Assembly (NCBI RefSeq): GCF_022818495.1
Contig: NZ_CP089291.1
Span: 3,923,501 to 3,987,500, forward strand
Length of the DNA: 64,000 bases
Origin: Fodinisporobacter ferrooxydans
GTDB taxonomy: Bacteria > Bacillota > Bacilli > Tumebacillales > MYW30-H2
Direction of reading: 5' to 3'
Shown here piece after piece: positions 54,868 to 63,736 of the stretch. The stretch's first letter is position 1; every line of letters begins with the position of its first letter. Position numbers and translations under genes: made by a program. Below the pieces are notes generated by a model. The model was given only the letters and a program-made list of their open reading frames with translations. It made no database searches and was not told the DNA's origin.

Positions 54868-54896
54868 TTGACTTTTTCGATACTCAAATGTAAACT
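54868..54896 (+). promoter_or_regulatory. Sigma-A promoter of the second permease
   Basis: TTGACT, 17 bases, TAAACT, 29 bases before the start. The preceding 260 bases after the MFS gene are very AT-rich with T runs and show no gene. Confidence 0.7.
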
Positions 54897-54925
54897 TGGA
54901 CATCATCGGGAAAGAGGAGTAAGAA

Positions 54926-56320
54926 ATGAGTCTATTTAGAAAAAAATCCATATCGACACTGTTGAAAGAGACAGAAAAAAACAATCAATCTTTAAAAAAG
55001 GTTCTGGGACCGCTCGATTTAACATTCCTTGGAATCGGTGGCATTATCGGAACCGGTATTTTTGTTTTAACTGGGGTAACGGCTGCCCAACATGCCGGAC
55101 CCGCACTCGTAATTTCGTTTATCTTGGCGGGAATTGCCTGCGTGTTCGCAGGACTGTGCTATGCTGAATTTGCATCGTCCGTTCCCGTAGCCGGAAGTGC
55201 GTATACATATAGTTATGCATCCTTAGGCGAAATCATCGCCTGGATCATCGGCTGGGATTTGATTCTGGAGTACGGACTTGCCGCATCGGCTGTTTCTGCC
55301 GGATGGTCTGGTTATTTCCAGAGTTTGTTAAGCGGATTCGGCGTCCATATACCCACTGTGATTTCCAGTGCATGGAATCCGGCAAAAGGAACTTATTTCG
55401 ATTTGCCCGCAATTGTCATCGTTTTATTGATTACATTCTTATTATCCCGGGGCGTGAAAGAATCTACACGCGTCAACAATCTCATCGTGTTTATCAAATT
55501 GATCGTAGTCGTATTGTTTATTATAGTTGGTGCCGGATATGTGAAGCCGTCCAACTGGACGCCGTTTATGCCTTTTGGTTTCTCCGGCGTAGCTACGGGT
55601 GCCGCAACCGTATTTTTTGCCTATATCGGTTTCGACGCCGTCTCCACGGCTGCTGAGGAAGTGAAACGGCCGCAGCGGGATTTGCCGATCGGAATTATCG
55701 CATCGTTGGTGATTTGTACCGTTCTCTATATCGTGGTTTCAGGAATTCTGACGGGAATCGTACCGTATTCTCAATTGAATGTGAAAAATCCTGTATCCTT
55801 TGCCATGATATTTGTCCACCAAAATTGGGTCGCAGGTTTTATCTCATTAGGAGCGATTTGCGGTATTACTACCGTTTTGCTCGTTATGATCTACGGCCAA
55901 ACCCGCATTTTTTATGCCATGTCCAGAGACGGATTATTGCCTAAGGCGTTCTCTACCGTTCATCCCCGGTTTAAAACGCCGTATGGTTCCACATGGTTGA
56001 CCGGTATCATCGCAGCCCTCGTGGGAGGATTTGTTCCTTTGGATGTATTGGCTGATTTGGTATCCATTGGCACATTGGCAGCATTTGCGTTGGTCTCGAT
56101 CGGCGTTATCGTTTTACGCCGCACACAACCGGATTTGCCAAGGGCGTTTCGCGCACCGGGCGTTCCATTTACACCGATCGTGTCCGCGATTGCCTGTGTG
56201 TATTTGATGATTCAATTGCGAGCCATTACTTGGGAAGCATTTTTAATCTGGTTTATCATTGGTTTGCTGGTATATGCGTTTTATGGACGAACACATAGCG
56301 AGTTACACAGCAAAGCATAA
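54926..56320 (+). CDS. Cationic amino acid transporter-type APC permease
   Basis: A 464-residue permease with about 12 helices. The signature FLGIGGIIGTGIFVLTGVTA near residue 35 and FFAYIGFDAVSTAAEEVKRP near 230 place it in the CAT subfamily with B. subtilis YfnA. AGAGGAG precedes the ATG, behind a good sigma-A promoter, and a terminator follows, so it is a single-gene unit. Substrate not determined by sequence; CAT members carry branched-chain or cationic amino acids. Confidence 0.9.
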   Translation: MSLFRKKSISTLLKETEKNNQSLKKVLGPLDLTFLGIGGIIGTGIFVLTGVTAAQHAGPALVISFILAGIACVFAGLCYAEFASSVPVAGSAYTYSYASLGEIIAWIIGWDLILEYGLAASAVSAGWSGYFQSLLSGFGVHIPTVISSAWNPAKGTYFDLPAIVIVLLITFLLSRGVKESTRVNNLIVFIKLIVVVLFIIVGAGYVKPSNWTPFMPFGFSGVATGAATVFFAYIGFDAVSTAAEEVKRPQRDLPIGIIASLVICTVLYIVVSGILTGIVPYSQLNVKNPVSFAMIFVHQNWVAGFISLGAICGITTVLLVMIYGQTRIFYAMSRDGLLPKAFSTVHPRFKTPYGSTWLTGIIAALVGGFVPLDVLADLVSIGTLAAFALVSIGVIVLRRTQPDLPRAFRAPGVPFTPIVSAIACVYLMIQLRAITWEAFLIWFIIGLLVYAFYGRTHSELHSKA

Positions 56321-56358
56321 GTAGAGTACTTTTTGGAAAGATTCTTTGGCGCCGCCTT

Positions 56359-56394
56359 AAAGCCGTTTTCCGCTGGGGCGGCTTTGCTTTTTAT
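56359..56394 (+). terminator. Terminator after the CAT-type permease
   Basis: AAAGCCG and CGGCTTT pair across 13 bases, with alternative GCCGCC/GGCGGC pairing, followed by GCTTTTTAT. Confidence 0.75.
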
Positions 56395-56411
56395 ATTTCA
56401 ATTTATAAAAA

Positions 56412-57983
56412 TTAATTTAAACCAAATTGTTCAAGAGCCTGCTGCAGTGAACCTAATGTCACGACTTTCGCCGGCATTTCAATTCCCAATTCGATCATCG
56501 TATTGACAATTTCCGGCCGGATTCCAGTGATAATCGCTTTGCAGCCAAGCAATGTAATGCCGTCAATGATCCGGAAAAGATGGCTGACAACAGCCGTATC
56601 CATAAATGGCACACCGGAAAGGTCGATAATGACACGGGAAAGATTCAAGGAAGATATACGATGCAATACCCGTTCTTGTATCCGTTTGGCACGATAGGTA
56701 TCCAATGTTCCCACAAGCGGCAAGACTGCGATTTTGGCAGACATGGGTATGAGCGGAACGGTCAATTCTTCAATAATCTCCTGTTGCGATTGCAACACTT
56801 CATCCTTATACTTCGTATAATTGGCTGTAAAATGATGGACAAATGCATCGATCGTATAATTGGTCTTTCTCTCAAGTTCAAAAAATTCTTCTGTTGTTAG
56901 CTCATGGTTTTTATGAAAATTATATAAAAAGTCCCAATACACTTTTCGAAACGCTTGCAGCCATTCTAATTTTAACGAAAGAGACAATCCGGATTTGGCC
57001 CACTCCACCCCATGTTCTTGCGATAATAAAACCAGCACATGATATTGCCCCTCGTCAAGAGCTGTCACCAGACTGTCCATTGTTTGCAGCAGATCGATCG
57101 ATTGGATTTGATTTTCCTTTACCATTCGAAACGTCTGTTCTGCCTCTTGCATCAACGCATGCAGAAATGCCTGATGATTGACTTTATAGAAATCAAGAAA
57201 TCGGTCTGACTCTGTCTGTACAAGCTCCAATTTCGTCACTCCCAGCCTTTTATCTTTGACAATCGGGAATTTGATAAGAAACGTGGTTCCGACGCCTACT
57301 TCACTTTCTACGTCGATGCTGGCGCCATGTTGATAGATAGCAGAAAACACCTGTGCCAACCCCATGCCTGTACCTTCCGTCTTCGTCGTAAAAAATGGAG
57401 TGCCAAGCAGGCGCATCTTTTCATCCGGTATGCCAACACCTGTATCTCGTATCATTAAGTACAGAAATTTGCCTACAACATATTGGCGAATTTCTACTTC
57501 TCCCTTTTCCGGTATTGCTTCAAAGGAATTTTTTAACAAATTAAAAAATGCCTTCTTTAATTGATTCCGTTTCCCGTAAATCGTCACGTCCGGATTTTCA
57601 AACGTCTGTTTCACAGAAACCGTATATAGCTTGTCTTGAAACAAGTACAAAATCGATTCGATTTCCGAATATAAACAAAACTCTCGAAAAGGTTCCGTGT
57701 CCTGGTCCGGTTTGGATACTTGCAATAAATTTTGCAACGTATCGATCGCCCGATCCAGCTCTGCAAGAGCAATCTCCGTATAGGTGTGCGGACTCTCCTT
57801 ATGCAGCAGTTGTAAAAAACCTTTGACAGATGTAAGTGGATTGCGCACTTCATGGGCAATGCCTGCAGATAATTGTCCGATTGCTGCCAGGCGGTTTAAC
57901 GTGTTATTTTGCGCTTCTTGACTGGATTCTTTTTGTTGCAATAATTCTCGTTCCTCTCTCAGAAGTTTCAACAAGTACTTCAT
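56412..57983 (-). CDS. Histidine kinase fused to an RsbR-like STAS module
   Basis: The 523-residue soluble protein has a HisKA domain with His44 in GIAHEVRNPLTSVKGFL, a HATPase domain (N-box FFNLLKNSFEA, G1 DTGVGIP, G2 GTGMGLAQ), a helical region of about 150 residues like the RsbR N-terminal domain, and a C-terminal STAS domain (about 425-523) with the phospho-site DLSGVPFMDTAVVSHL. No transmembrane or PAS sensor precedes the kinase. The gene overlaps the upstream RsbT-like gene by 80 bases in another frame. The STAS domain suggests the partner is that RsbT-like kinase, as in stressosomes. Confidence 0.85.
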   Translation of the reverse strand: MKYLLKLLREERELLQQKESSQEAQNNTLNRLAAIGQLSAGIAHEVRNPLTSVKGFLQLLHKESPHTYTEIALAELDRAIDTLQNLLQVSKPDQDTEPFREFCLYSEIESILYLFQDKLYTVSVKQTFENPDVTIYGKRNQLKKAFFNLLKNSFEAIPEKGEVEIRQYVVGKFLYLMIRDTGVGIPDEKMRLLGTPFFTTKTEGTGMGLAQVFSAIYQHGASIDVESEVGVGTTFLIKFPIVKDKRLGVTKLELVQTESDRFLDFYKVNHQAFLHALMQEAEQTFRMVKENQIQSIDLLQTMDSLVTALDEGQYHVLVLLSQEHGVEWAKSGLSLSLKLEWLQAFRKVYWDFLYNFHKNHELTTEEFFELERKTNYTIDAFVHHFTANYTKYKDEVLQSQQEIIEELTVPLIPMSAKIAVLPLVGTLDTYRAKRIQERVLHRISSLNLSRVIIDLSGVPFMDTAVVSHLFRIIDGITLLGCKAIITGIRPEIVNTMIELGIEMPAKVVTLGSLQQALEQFGLN

Positions 57984-58305
57984 CCATTAATCGATGCACT
58001 CCAGCCAACCCTTTGCCCAAGCCACGTCTTGAAATAGAAGTTTTTCTCATACATGAGCTTTCGGCGTTCTGCAATCCGGGTCCGCTGTCAGCAGCCTCAA
58101 TCAAAATTTCTGAGCCGATCCGCTCACATTGAATATACCCTTTGCCATCTGCATGATCTAAAATATTGTGAGCTAATTCGGAAACGCTAACAAGAACTTT
58201 TTGTCTTTCCATATCCGAAGGCTGCAATTCTTGTAACAGAGTGCGAATTTTTGATAATACATAAAAAATATCATTTTCTGATCGAATAAAAATCTGCTGA
58301 GTCAT
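57904..58305 (-). CDS. RsbT-like anti-sigma/serine kinase
   Basis: A 133-residue GHKL ATPase with N-box VSVSELAHNILDHADG, G1 AADSGPGLQN and a lid SRRGLGKGLAGVHRLMDEV. It matches RsbT, the switch kinase that phosphorylates RsbR/RsbS STAS proteins, better than SpoIIAB. The ATG MTQQIFIRS follows AAGGAA by nine bases. It overlaps the kinase-STAS gene by 80 bases, so the two must be co-transcribed. No rsbS, rsbU or sigB gene is in the window. Confidence 0.82.
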   Translation of the reverse strand: MTQQIFIRSENDIFYVLSKIRTLLQELQPSDMERQKVLVSVSELAHNILDHADGKGYIQCERIGSEILIEAADSGPGLQNAESSCMRKTSISRRGLGKGLAGVHRLMDEVLVETSERGTRIIATKRIQSRSAK

Positions 58306-58393
58306 TTCTAGCATTTCCTTTATATTTACATGTGAAATTACAGGTTTTATAATAAATTCTATTTAATACTGTATCAAATCCCCTGGAAAATAT

Positions 58394-58438
58394 CTATCAT
58401 TTCGATTGCTATCATTTCGATTGCTATCATTTCGATTG
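58394..58438 (+). repeat. Three tandem 15-bp repeats
   Basis: Three perfect copies of CTATCATTTCGATTG lie about 90 bases upstream of the RsbT-like gene, in the 269-base gap before pepF. They could be a regulator site or simple replication slippage. Confidence 0.9.
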
Positions 58439-58574
58439 ACTAGTATTTCATTGAACATGATTTTGTCTTTATTGTTCATACTTTTCAGAACCTTCACGGT
58501 TCCCACCAGACATCAACAGCTATCACCTGTTTTCATCCGGTGAGAAACCTGTGAAATGGAATCCCTGAAACATT

Positions 58575-60380
58575 TTACTTTCTTTCTCTTAAAACTTCTT
58601 CCAACTGATCGAGTACAGATTCAAATACGGCAAACGCCTGGCGGATCGGTTCCGGCGATGACATATCCACACCGGCTGCTTTTAAGATCTCGATGGAATA
58701 GTCCTTTCCGCCGGCTTGTAAAAATTTCTGAATGTACCGATCGACCGCTTCTTGTCCTTGTTCAATGACTTGTTTCGCAAATGCGGTAGCTGCGGAGAAT
58801 CCAGTTGCATACTTGTATACGTAAAAACTGGTATAAAAGTGGGGGATTCTCGCCCATTCCAGTTCGATATCCCGGTCAACCGTCACAGCATCCCCGTGAT
58901 AAAGCAGATTCAATTCATAATAGATCTTTGACAATTCGTCTGCCGTAAGAGCTTCCCCCTGCTCCATCCGTTCATGCACAATTTTTTCAAATTCTGCAAA
59001 CATCGTTTGCCGGAACACCGTGGATTTGAATTGATCGGCATAATACGTCAATAGATACAAACGCTGCTGCACGTTCGCCGACTTTAGAAGATATTCCATC
59101 AAAAGCGCTTCATTTGTCGTTGAAGCAACTTCTGCCAAAAAGATCGTATATTGTGCATACCGATACGGCAATGCATGGTCTGAATAATGGCTATGCAATG
59201 CATGGCCCATTTCATGTGCCAGCGTAAACATGCTTCTGACATTGTCCTGATGGTTTAACAACACGTACGGATGTGTTCCATAGGCACCCCACGAATATGC
59301 TCCTGAACGTTTTCCCACATTCTCGTAAACATCGATCCAGCCGTTCTCAAACCCTTCCCGCAATTGGGAAACGTAGTCCTCGCCCAGGACTTGCAACGCT
59401 TTTGCAACCGTATGTTTTGCTTCTTCATATGTGATTTTCCAATCAAAATCGGATTGCAACGGACAGTACAAGTCATACAAATGCAGTTCATCGACTCCCA
59501 ATGCTTGTTTGCGCAGGGAAAAATAACGATATAGCAAAGGCAAATATGCATGAACCGTTTCAATTAAATTGGTATAAACGGTGCTCGGAATATTATCTCC
59601 GTAAAGAGCGGACTCCAGTACGGACGGATACTTGCGAACGCGGGAATAAAAGATATTTTTGGATACATTTGATGTCAATGTCGTTGCAATCGTATTTTTT
59701 TGTTTCCGGTACGTGTCATACATCGCCGCAAACGCCTGTTGACGGACGTTTCGATCCTTGCTTTCCATCAGATGTCCATAGCGGCTATGTGTCAGTTCTA
59801 CTTCATTTCCCTGTTCGTCCTTCACTTCAGGAAAGCGCATGTCTGCATTATTGATCATGGTGAAAATCGTCTGGGGAGCGTTGGCCATCACGGACGCCTG
59901 TGCAAGAATCGCTTCTTCCGCCTCTGTCAGCACATGCGGCTTCATGCGGACCAGTTGTTCCAGGGAATTTTTGTAGAAGGATAGGGACTCATTATGTAAA
60001 AGCGTATCCCATACATCATCCGGCAATGCTGTCAACTCAGGTGATATAAAAGACGTTACATTGGAGACCTCGACCGTCAGATGTGTCGCCCTTTCACTCA
60101 GCGCCTGGTATTGTCCATTGGACGTATCTTCATGATGGCGCATATGTGCGTATGCATATACGCGCTCTGTCATTTGTCCGATTTGATCATCGAGTTCCAG
60201 GCATCGTTTTAACACCTGTGGATCCGCCAGCTTCCCCTGGAAGGAGGGAAACGTTTCGAGCATCTGTTTGATCTTCCGGAACTCCTGTTCCCACTCTTCC
60301 AAGTTTGCAAATAAATCTTCCAATTGCCATTTATAAATGACTTCAACTTCACTTCGTTTTGCCAATTGTTTTGACGCCAT
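58575..60380 (-). CDS. pepF: Oligoendopeptidase F
   Basis: A cytoplasmic M3B zinc peptidase degrading oligopeptides. The active site HEMGHALHSHY lies near residue 385, with the third ligand in AEVASTTNEALL. The ATG MASKQLAKRS follows GGAGGAGATTTC and gives 601 residues, the usual length; an in-frame start 44 codons upstream lies beyond that site. In B. subtilis excess PepF blocks sporulation by degrading signal peptides, which is of interest given the XRE-TPR regulator in this window. Confidence 0.93.
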   Translation of the reverse strand: MASKQLAKRSEVEVIYKWQLEDLFANLEEWEQEFRKIKQMLETFPSFQGKLADPQVLKRCLELDDQIGQMTERVYAYAHMRHHEDTSNGQYQALSERATHLTVEVSNVTSFISPELTALPDDVWDTLLHNESLSFYKNSLEQLVRMKPHVLTEAEEAILAQASVMANAPQTIFTMINNADMRFPEVKDEQGNEVELTHSRYGHLMESKDRNVRQQAFAAMYDTYRKQKNTIATTLTSNVSKNIFYSRVRKYPSVLESALYGDNIPSTVYTNLIETVHAYLPLLYRYFSLRKQALGVDELHLYDLYCPLQSDFDWKITYEEAKHTVAKALQVLGEDYVSQLREGFENGWIDVYENVGKRSGAYSWGAYGTHPYVLLNHQDNVRSMFTLAHEMGHALHSHYSDHALPYRYAQYTIFLAEVASTTNEALLMEYLLKSANVQQRLYLLTYYADQFKSTVFRQTMFAEFEKIVHERMEQGEALTADELSKIYYELNLLYHGDAVTVDRDIELEWARIPHFYTSFYVYKYATGFSAATAFAKQVIEQGQEAVDRYIQKFLQAGGKDYSIEILKAAGVDMSSPEPIRQAFAVFESVLDQLEEVLRERK

Positions 60381-60591
60381 GAAATCTCCTCCAACTCGAA
60401 AATGTAAAAATCGTCCTTTTGCGTACGAAACGAGGTTGACTTGCCAATCGCGCGTTCCTTTCGCTGCTGGAAACGCACAGAAACGAATCGTTTTTAAAAG
60501 GGGTTGCTCCACATCAACTTCATTATAGTGGACTTCCAGAAAATGTTCAAAAAACCAGACAGCTTATTTCCCATTTCACGACAAAATTTCT

Positions 60592-60620
60592 GCATGAATT
60601 TTCTATTGCAACACATACTA
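60592..60620 (+). promoter_or_regulatory. Sigma-G-like promoter of the repeat protein
   Basis: GCATG, 17 bases, CATACTA. The sigma-G consensus is GHATR and CATNHTA with 17-18 bases between. It lies 52 bases ahead of the chosen TTG start. Recognised by eye, so a chance match is possible. Confidence 0.55.
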
Positions 60621-60671
60621 TATCTGGTTTCCGATATGACTTTTATACATATTAAGAAGGAGATGAAACTT

Positions 60672-61691
60672 TTGCAACAAATGTTCAGCAATCAGCAAAA
60701 TCAATATGGTTACAGTGGATCTACGCTCTCACAGTTTGGAACAAACCCGCAAACCGTTCAGCAACATATCCAGCAGGACTTGGGGCAAGGGTCTATGGGG
60801 GGCAATTATTCGATTATGCACACAGGCGCGACCAATCCGCAAGCAGTTCGCCAGCAGATCGCGCAAGACCTGGGACAAAGTCAATATGCCGGGCATTATA
60901 TGAATGCATATGCACAAAGCGGCCAATATCAACCCGTACAAAATCAGGGATACTACAACCAGGGAGTATTTCATCAAGTCATGCAGGCATCCCCGACACA
61001 GGCACAATACGTACGAGAGCAAATCAACCAAGACATCCGGCAAGGCAGCATCCCGCCATATGCTCAACATCCTGTACAAACATATGGGTATGGTGGAACG
61101 CTGTCGCAATTCGGCACAGATCCGCAGGTGGTTCGTCAACATATCCAAGAGGATCTAAACAATTACCAAAATCAGCAAATGAGAAGCATGGGCATGCCAT
61201 CCATGGGTGGCATGCAGGGCTATGGCTATGGCAGTACTCTTGGCCAATTTGGCACAAATCCGCAAGTGGTTCGCCAACAGATTCAAAGTGATGTAAGCGG
61301 CGGTCGTTCCCAATGGAGCAATATGGGCATGCCATCCGTGGGCGGCATGCAGGGCTACGGTAGCACCCTTGGCCAATTTGCCACAAACCCGCAAGTGGTC
61401 CGTCAACAGATTCAAAGTGACTTAACCGGCAATCCTGCACAAATGGGGGCAATGGGCATGCCATCAACGGGCGGCATGCAAGGCTACGGCAGCACACTCA
61501 GCCAATTTGGCACAGACCCGCAGGTGGTTCGCCAGCACATTCAAAATGATCTCACCCAAGGCCAAGGAACCATGACATCCGCACAAGCAGGTGCGATGCA
61601 TGGCCAATCCAGCACTCTCGGTCAATTTGGTACAAACCCGCAAATCGTTCAACAACATATTTCTCAAGACTTAGGGTATATGTATCAATAA
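60672..61691 (+). CDS. Gln/Gly-rich repeat protein, possibly gamma-SASP-like
   Basis: A 339-residue protein, rich in Gln, Gly, Met and Tyr and without Cys, built from eight units of about 20 residues with consensus STLGQFGTNPQVVRQQIQSDL (positions about 17, 50, 105, 142, 188, 231, 275, 313). In the second half these sit in longer units headed by MGMPSxGGMQGYG. Gamma-type small acid-soluble spore proteins (SspE) contain QFGTEF...VRKQNQ units, so the repeats here look related, though four times longer in total and without an obvious GPR cleavage site. The TTG start follows AAGGAG. A sigma-G-like promoter and a strong terminator bracket it. Confidence 0.7.
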   Translation: MQQMFSNQQNQYGYSGSTLSQFGTNPQTVQQHIQQDLGQGSMGGNYSIMHTGATNPQAVRQQIAQDLGQSQYAGHYMNAYAQSGQYQPVQNQGYYNQGVFHQVMQASPTQAQYVREQINQDIRQGSIPPYAQHPVQTYGYGGTLSQFGTDPQVVRQHIQEDLNNYQNQQMRSMGMPSMGGMQGYGYGSTLGQFGTNPQVVRQQIQSDVSGGRSQWSNMGMPSVGGMQGYGSTLGQFATNPQVVRQQIQSDLTGNPAQMGAMGMPSTGGMQGYGSTLSQFGTDPQVVRQHIQNDLTQGQGTMTSAQAGAMHGQSSTLGQFGTNPQIVQQHISQDLGYMYQ

Positions 61692-61736
61692 TCAACAATC
61701 GAGAAATACAAAAGCATCGATAAACCAGAATATAGA

Positions 61737-61771
61737 GAAAACAGGCGCATGATAATCATACGCCTGTTTTC
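61737..61771 (+). terminator. Terminator after the repeat protein
   Basis: A perfect 11-bp stem (GAAAACAGGCG with CGCCTGTTTTC, 13-base loop) followed by TTTCTCTT; symmetric enough to work on both strands. Confidence 0.85.
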
Positions 61772-61898
61772 TTTCTCTTACGAATACCATGATCCATTCA
61801 TTTTATCGTTTTTCTTTTTTTCCAAAAGCCCGTATTCAAACGGCATCATTCTGAAACGATGCAGTTTAAAACTTAAAGATTCTTATTGCAAGAAATTT

Positions 61899-62543
61899 TT
61901 ATGCAAGGGACACCTGACATTTGCCGATTCCTTCTTCATTCAAAAGAAGTTCCAGAACCTCTTGATCGGCAATTGGTCCAACGCCGGCAGGTGTGCCGGT
62001 GAAAATAATATCCCCTTCCGAGAGTCCAAGATTTGTTCCGATATAGTCGAGAATTGTTTGAAAATCAAAAATCATTTCGGCAGGTGTTCCATGTTGTACA
62101 ACCACTCCATTTTTTCGCAAACCGAAGGATACGGACTGCAAGGATGTTGCATCATCGACGGGGCGAAAAGGAGCCAAAACTGCTGAATTGGGAAATCCTT
62201 TTGACAAGACCCACGGATGTCCTTTCGCTTTCAAGACACTCTGAATATCTCTCGCTGTAAAATCAATGCCAATGGTAAAAGCGTTTACAAGTTCTTGAAG
62301 ACGCATACCCGGTTGATATGTACGGCAGACCCAAAGGACGATTTCCACCTCATGATGGATTTCACCCAATGTTTTAAAAAAAGGGATGGTACCATCCGCT
62401 TGTGCAATTGCATGTGTCGGTTTTGTAAAAATCATCGGCTGCTCCGGAATCGCATTTCCTAATTCCTTTGCATGAAGACCGAAATTCCGTCCGACACAAT
62501 AAATGTTTTTCACATTGGAAAATGATTGATATCCTTGTTCCAT
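61899..62543 (-). CDS. Fumarylacetoacetate hydrolase family protein
   Basis: A 214-residue enzyme of the FAH fold. Metal ligands are the Glu pair in GEIHHEVEIVLW and the Asp in GIDFTARDIQS; IIFTGTPAGVGP near the C-terminus is the family signature. Members act as acylpyruvate hydrolases, oxaloacetate decarboxylases or in aromatic degradation; substrate not known here. The ATG MEQGYQSF follows GGAGGTG by nine bases. Confidence 0.9.
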   Translation of the reverse strand: MEQGYQSFSNVKNIYCVGRNFGLHAKELGNAIPEQPMIFTKPTHAIAQADGTIPFFKTLGEIHHEVEIVLWVCRTYQPGMRLQELVNAFTIGIDFTARDIQSVLKAKGHPWVLSKGFPNSAVLAPFRPVDDATSLQSVSFGLRKNGVVVQHGTPAEMIFDFQTILDYIGTNLGLSEGDIIFTGTPAGVGPIADQEVLELLLNEEGIGKCQVSLA

Positions 62544-62641
62544 CTGCTTGTGCACCTCCATCCGTATTATATCAGTGTTTCTCTTTTTTCGAGAAGCGAA
62601 TCTTTAGGCAGTCTGCCCGGCACTTACACTTTATTTTATTT

Positions 62642-63214
62642 CTAAATAATTGGTTCGGATAGCCAAGATTGCAAGATGTCTTCCGTAAGATCCGCTTTCG
62701 ATTGTTGCTGAAGATATGGAATGTCGAGACGTTCCCGATGTGTTTGAAACAATCGCAATCCCCATTCACAATCGCTCGTTGACTTCCAGTGTTTACAAGC
62801 TCGCAAACGATCCAAAATAATGTCCTCTACGCCAATCATGTATACATGCCGTCCATTGGATAAATTCAGCTTTAACACACGATTATAATCAGCTTCCTCA
62901 AGCTGATCTCCTGGTATTTCAACGGAAACGCTCAAGCCTTCATGGTACCAATGTCTTCCTTCTTTATGAAAACCCAACGCAAGCAAAAGTTCATTTGCTA
63001 AAGGATAATTGCTAAACACCATGTCAATGTCCCACGTTGCATAGGCTTCTTTTGTATAAATCTCAACAGCCAGTCCTCCGACCACAATCGGGTGAATCCC
63101 TTGTTGTTCTTCCGTTAATTCCGTAAATATGCTTGCGACTCCAAGCATGGATTCTAATTTGGATTTTCCCTGAAGGCGCTTAAGTTCTTCCTTAGCTTGG
63201 TCAATCCGCTTCAT
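62642..63214 (-). CDS. Nucleotidyltransferase-fold protein
   Basis: A 190-residue protein with HPIVVGGLAVEIYTKEAYAT followed by WDIDMVF: the GG..., then D-x-D pattern of the nucleotidyltransferase superfamily used by AbiEii-type toxins and DUF6036 proteins. The middle part LKLNLSNGRHVYMIGVEDII contains a possible third acidic residue. AGGAGTGG precedes the ATG. It overlaps the small upstream gene by 14 bases, so they form a two-gene unit. Confidence 0.7.
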   Translation of the reverse strand: MKRIDQAKEELKRLQGKSKLESMLGVASIFTELTEEQQGIHPIVVGGLAVEIYTKEAYATWDIDMVFSNYPLANELLLALGFHKEGRHWYHEGLSVSVEIPGDQLEEADYNRVLKLNLSNGRHVYMIGVEDIILDRLRACKHWKSTSDCEWGLRLFQTHRERLDIPYLQQQSKADLTEDILQSWLSEPII

Positions 63215-63431
63215 AATACCACTCCTTAGAGTTTATAATTCTTACTTTTCCCGAAACCAACGCTTGTTCAAATTTTTTTTTGCATAAACGATCCAAAATT
63301 CGGGACTCTCCCGCATCTCTTGTGCGGGTTCTTATGGTGCGCTCTGACTTTAGGTTTAAAAGAGTACGATCCACATGATTTTTTTTGGATTCGATCCATT
63401 CATTCAAATCGTCGATCGAGAGTTCTTTCAT
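63201..63431 (-). CDS. Small protein paired with the nucleotidyltransferase
   Basis: A 76-residue highly charged protein beginning MKELSIDDLNEWIESKK, basic in the middle (RTIRTRTRDAGESR) and with an aromatic end EWYYEAD. GAGGAAT precedes the ATG. Because it is small, comes first and overlaps the next gene, an antitoxin or accessory role is possible but not shown by any motif. Confidence 0.6.
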   Translation of the reverse strand: MKELSIDDLNEWIESKKNHVDRTLLNLKSERTIRTRTRDAGESRILDRLCKKKFEQALVSGKVRIINSKEWYYEAD

Positions 63432-63736
63432 TGGAATAATTCCTCACTTCCAAGTTTTAAATAATTATACTCCAAAAGCATGAAAAGACGGATGCAGCAC
63501 CTGTATTCACTCTTTTCCTTTTTGGTTATATACAAAAATCATCCTTTGCCATGCCGGTATCGTATCATAAACATATGGTTTTGACGTTTGATTTGGAAAA
63601 GCATTTTGGGATGAGTGGAAAGGAATACATAACATTTATTACCTTATTAGTATTTTTCATGCAGAATCAAGCATCTCATCTATCAACATGCAGAACGATA
63701 TGCCTGAATTAAATAGCATACAATAGCTAAACCAGA
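63432..63736. other. Gap without recognisable genes
   Basis: About 300 bases between the small paired gene and the dehydratase. It is AT-rich and has no ORF, terminator or repeat that I can support. Confidence 0.6.

Noticed and set aside
60729-61667. Minus-strand ORFs opposite the Gln/Gly-rich repeat gene
   Set aside because: Repeat-derived shadows, rich in Cys and His; promoter, Shine-Dalgarno and terminator all support the plus strand.
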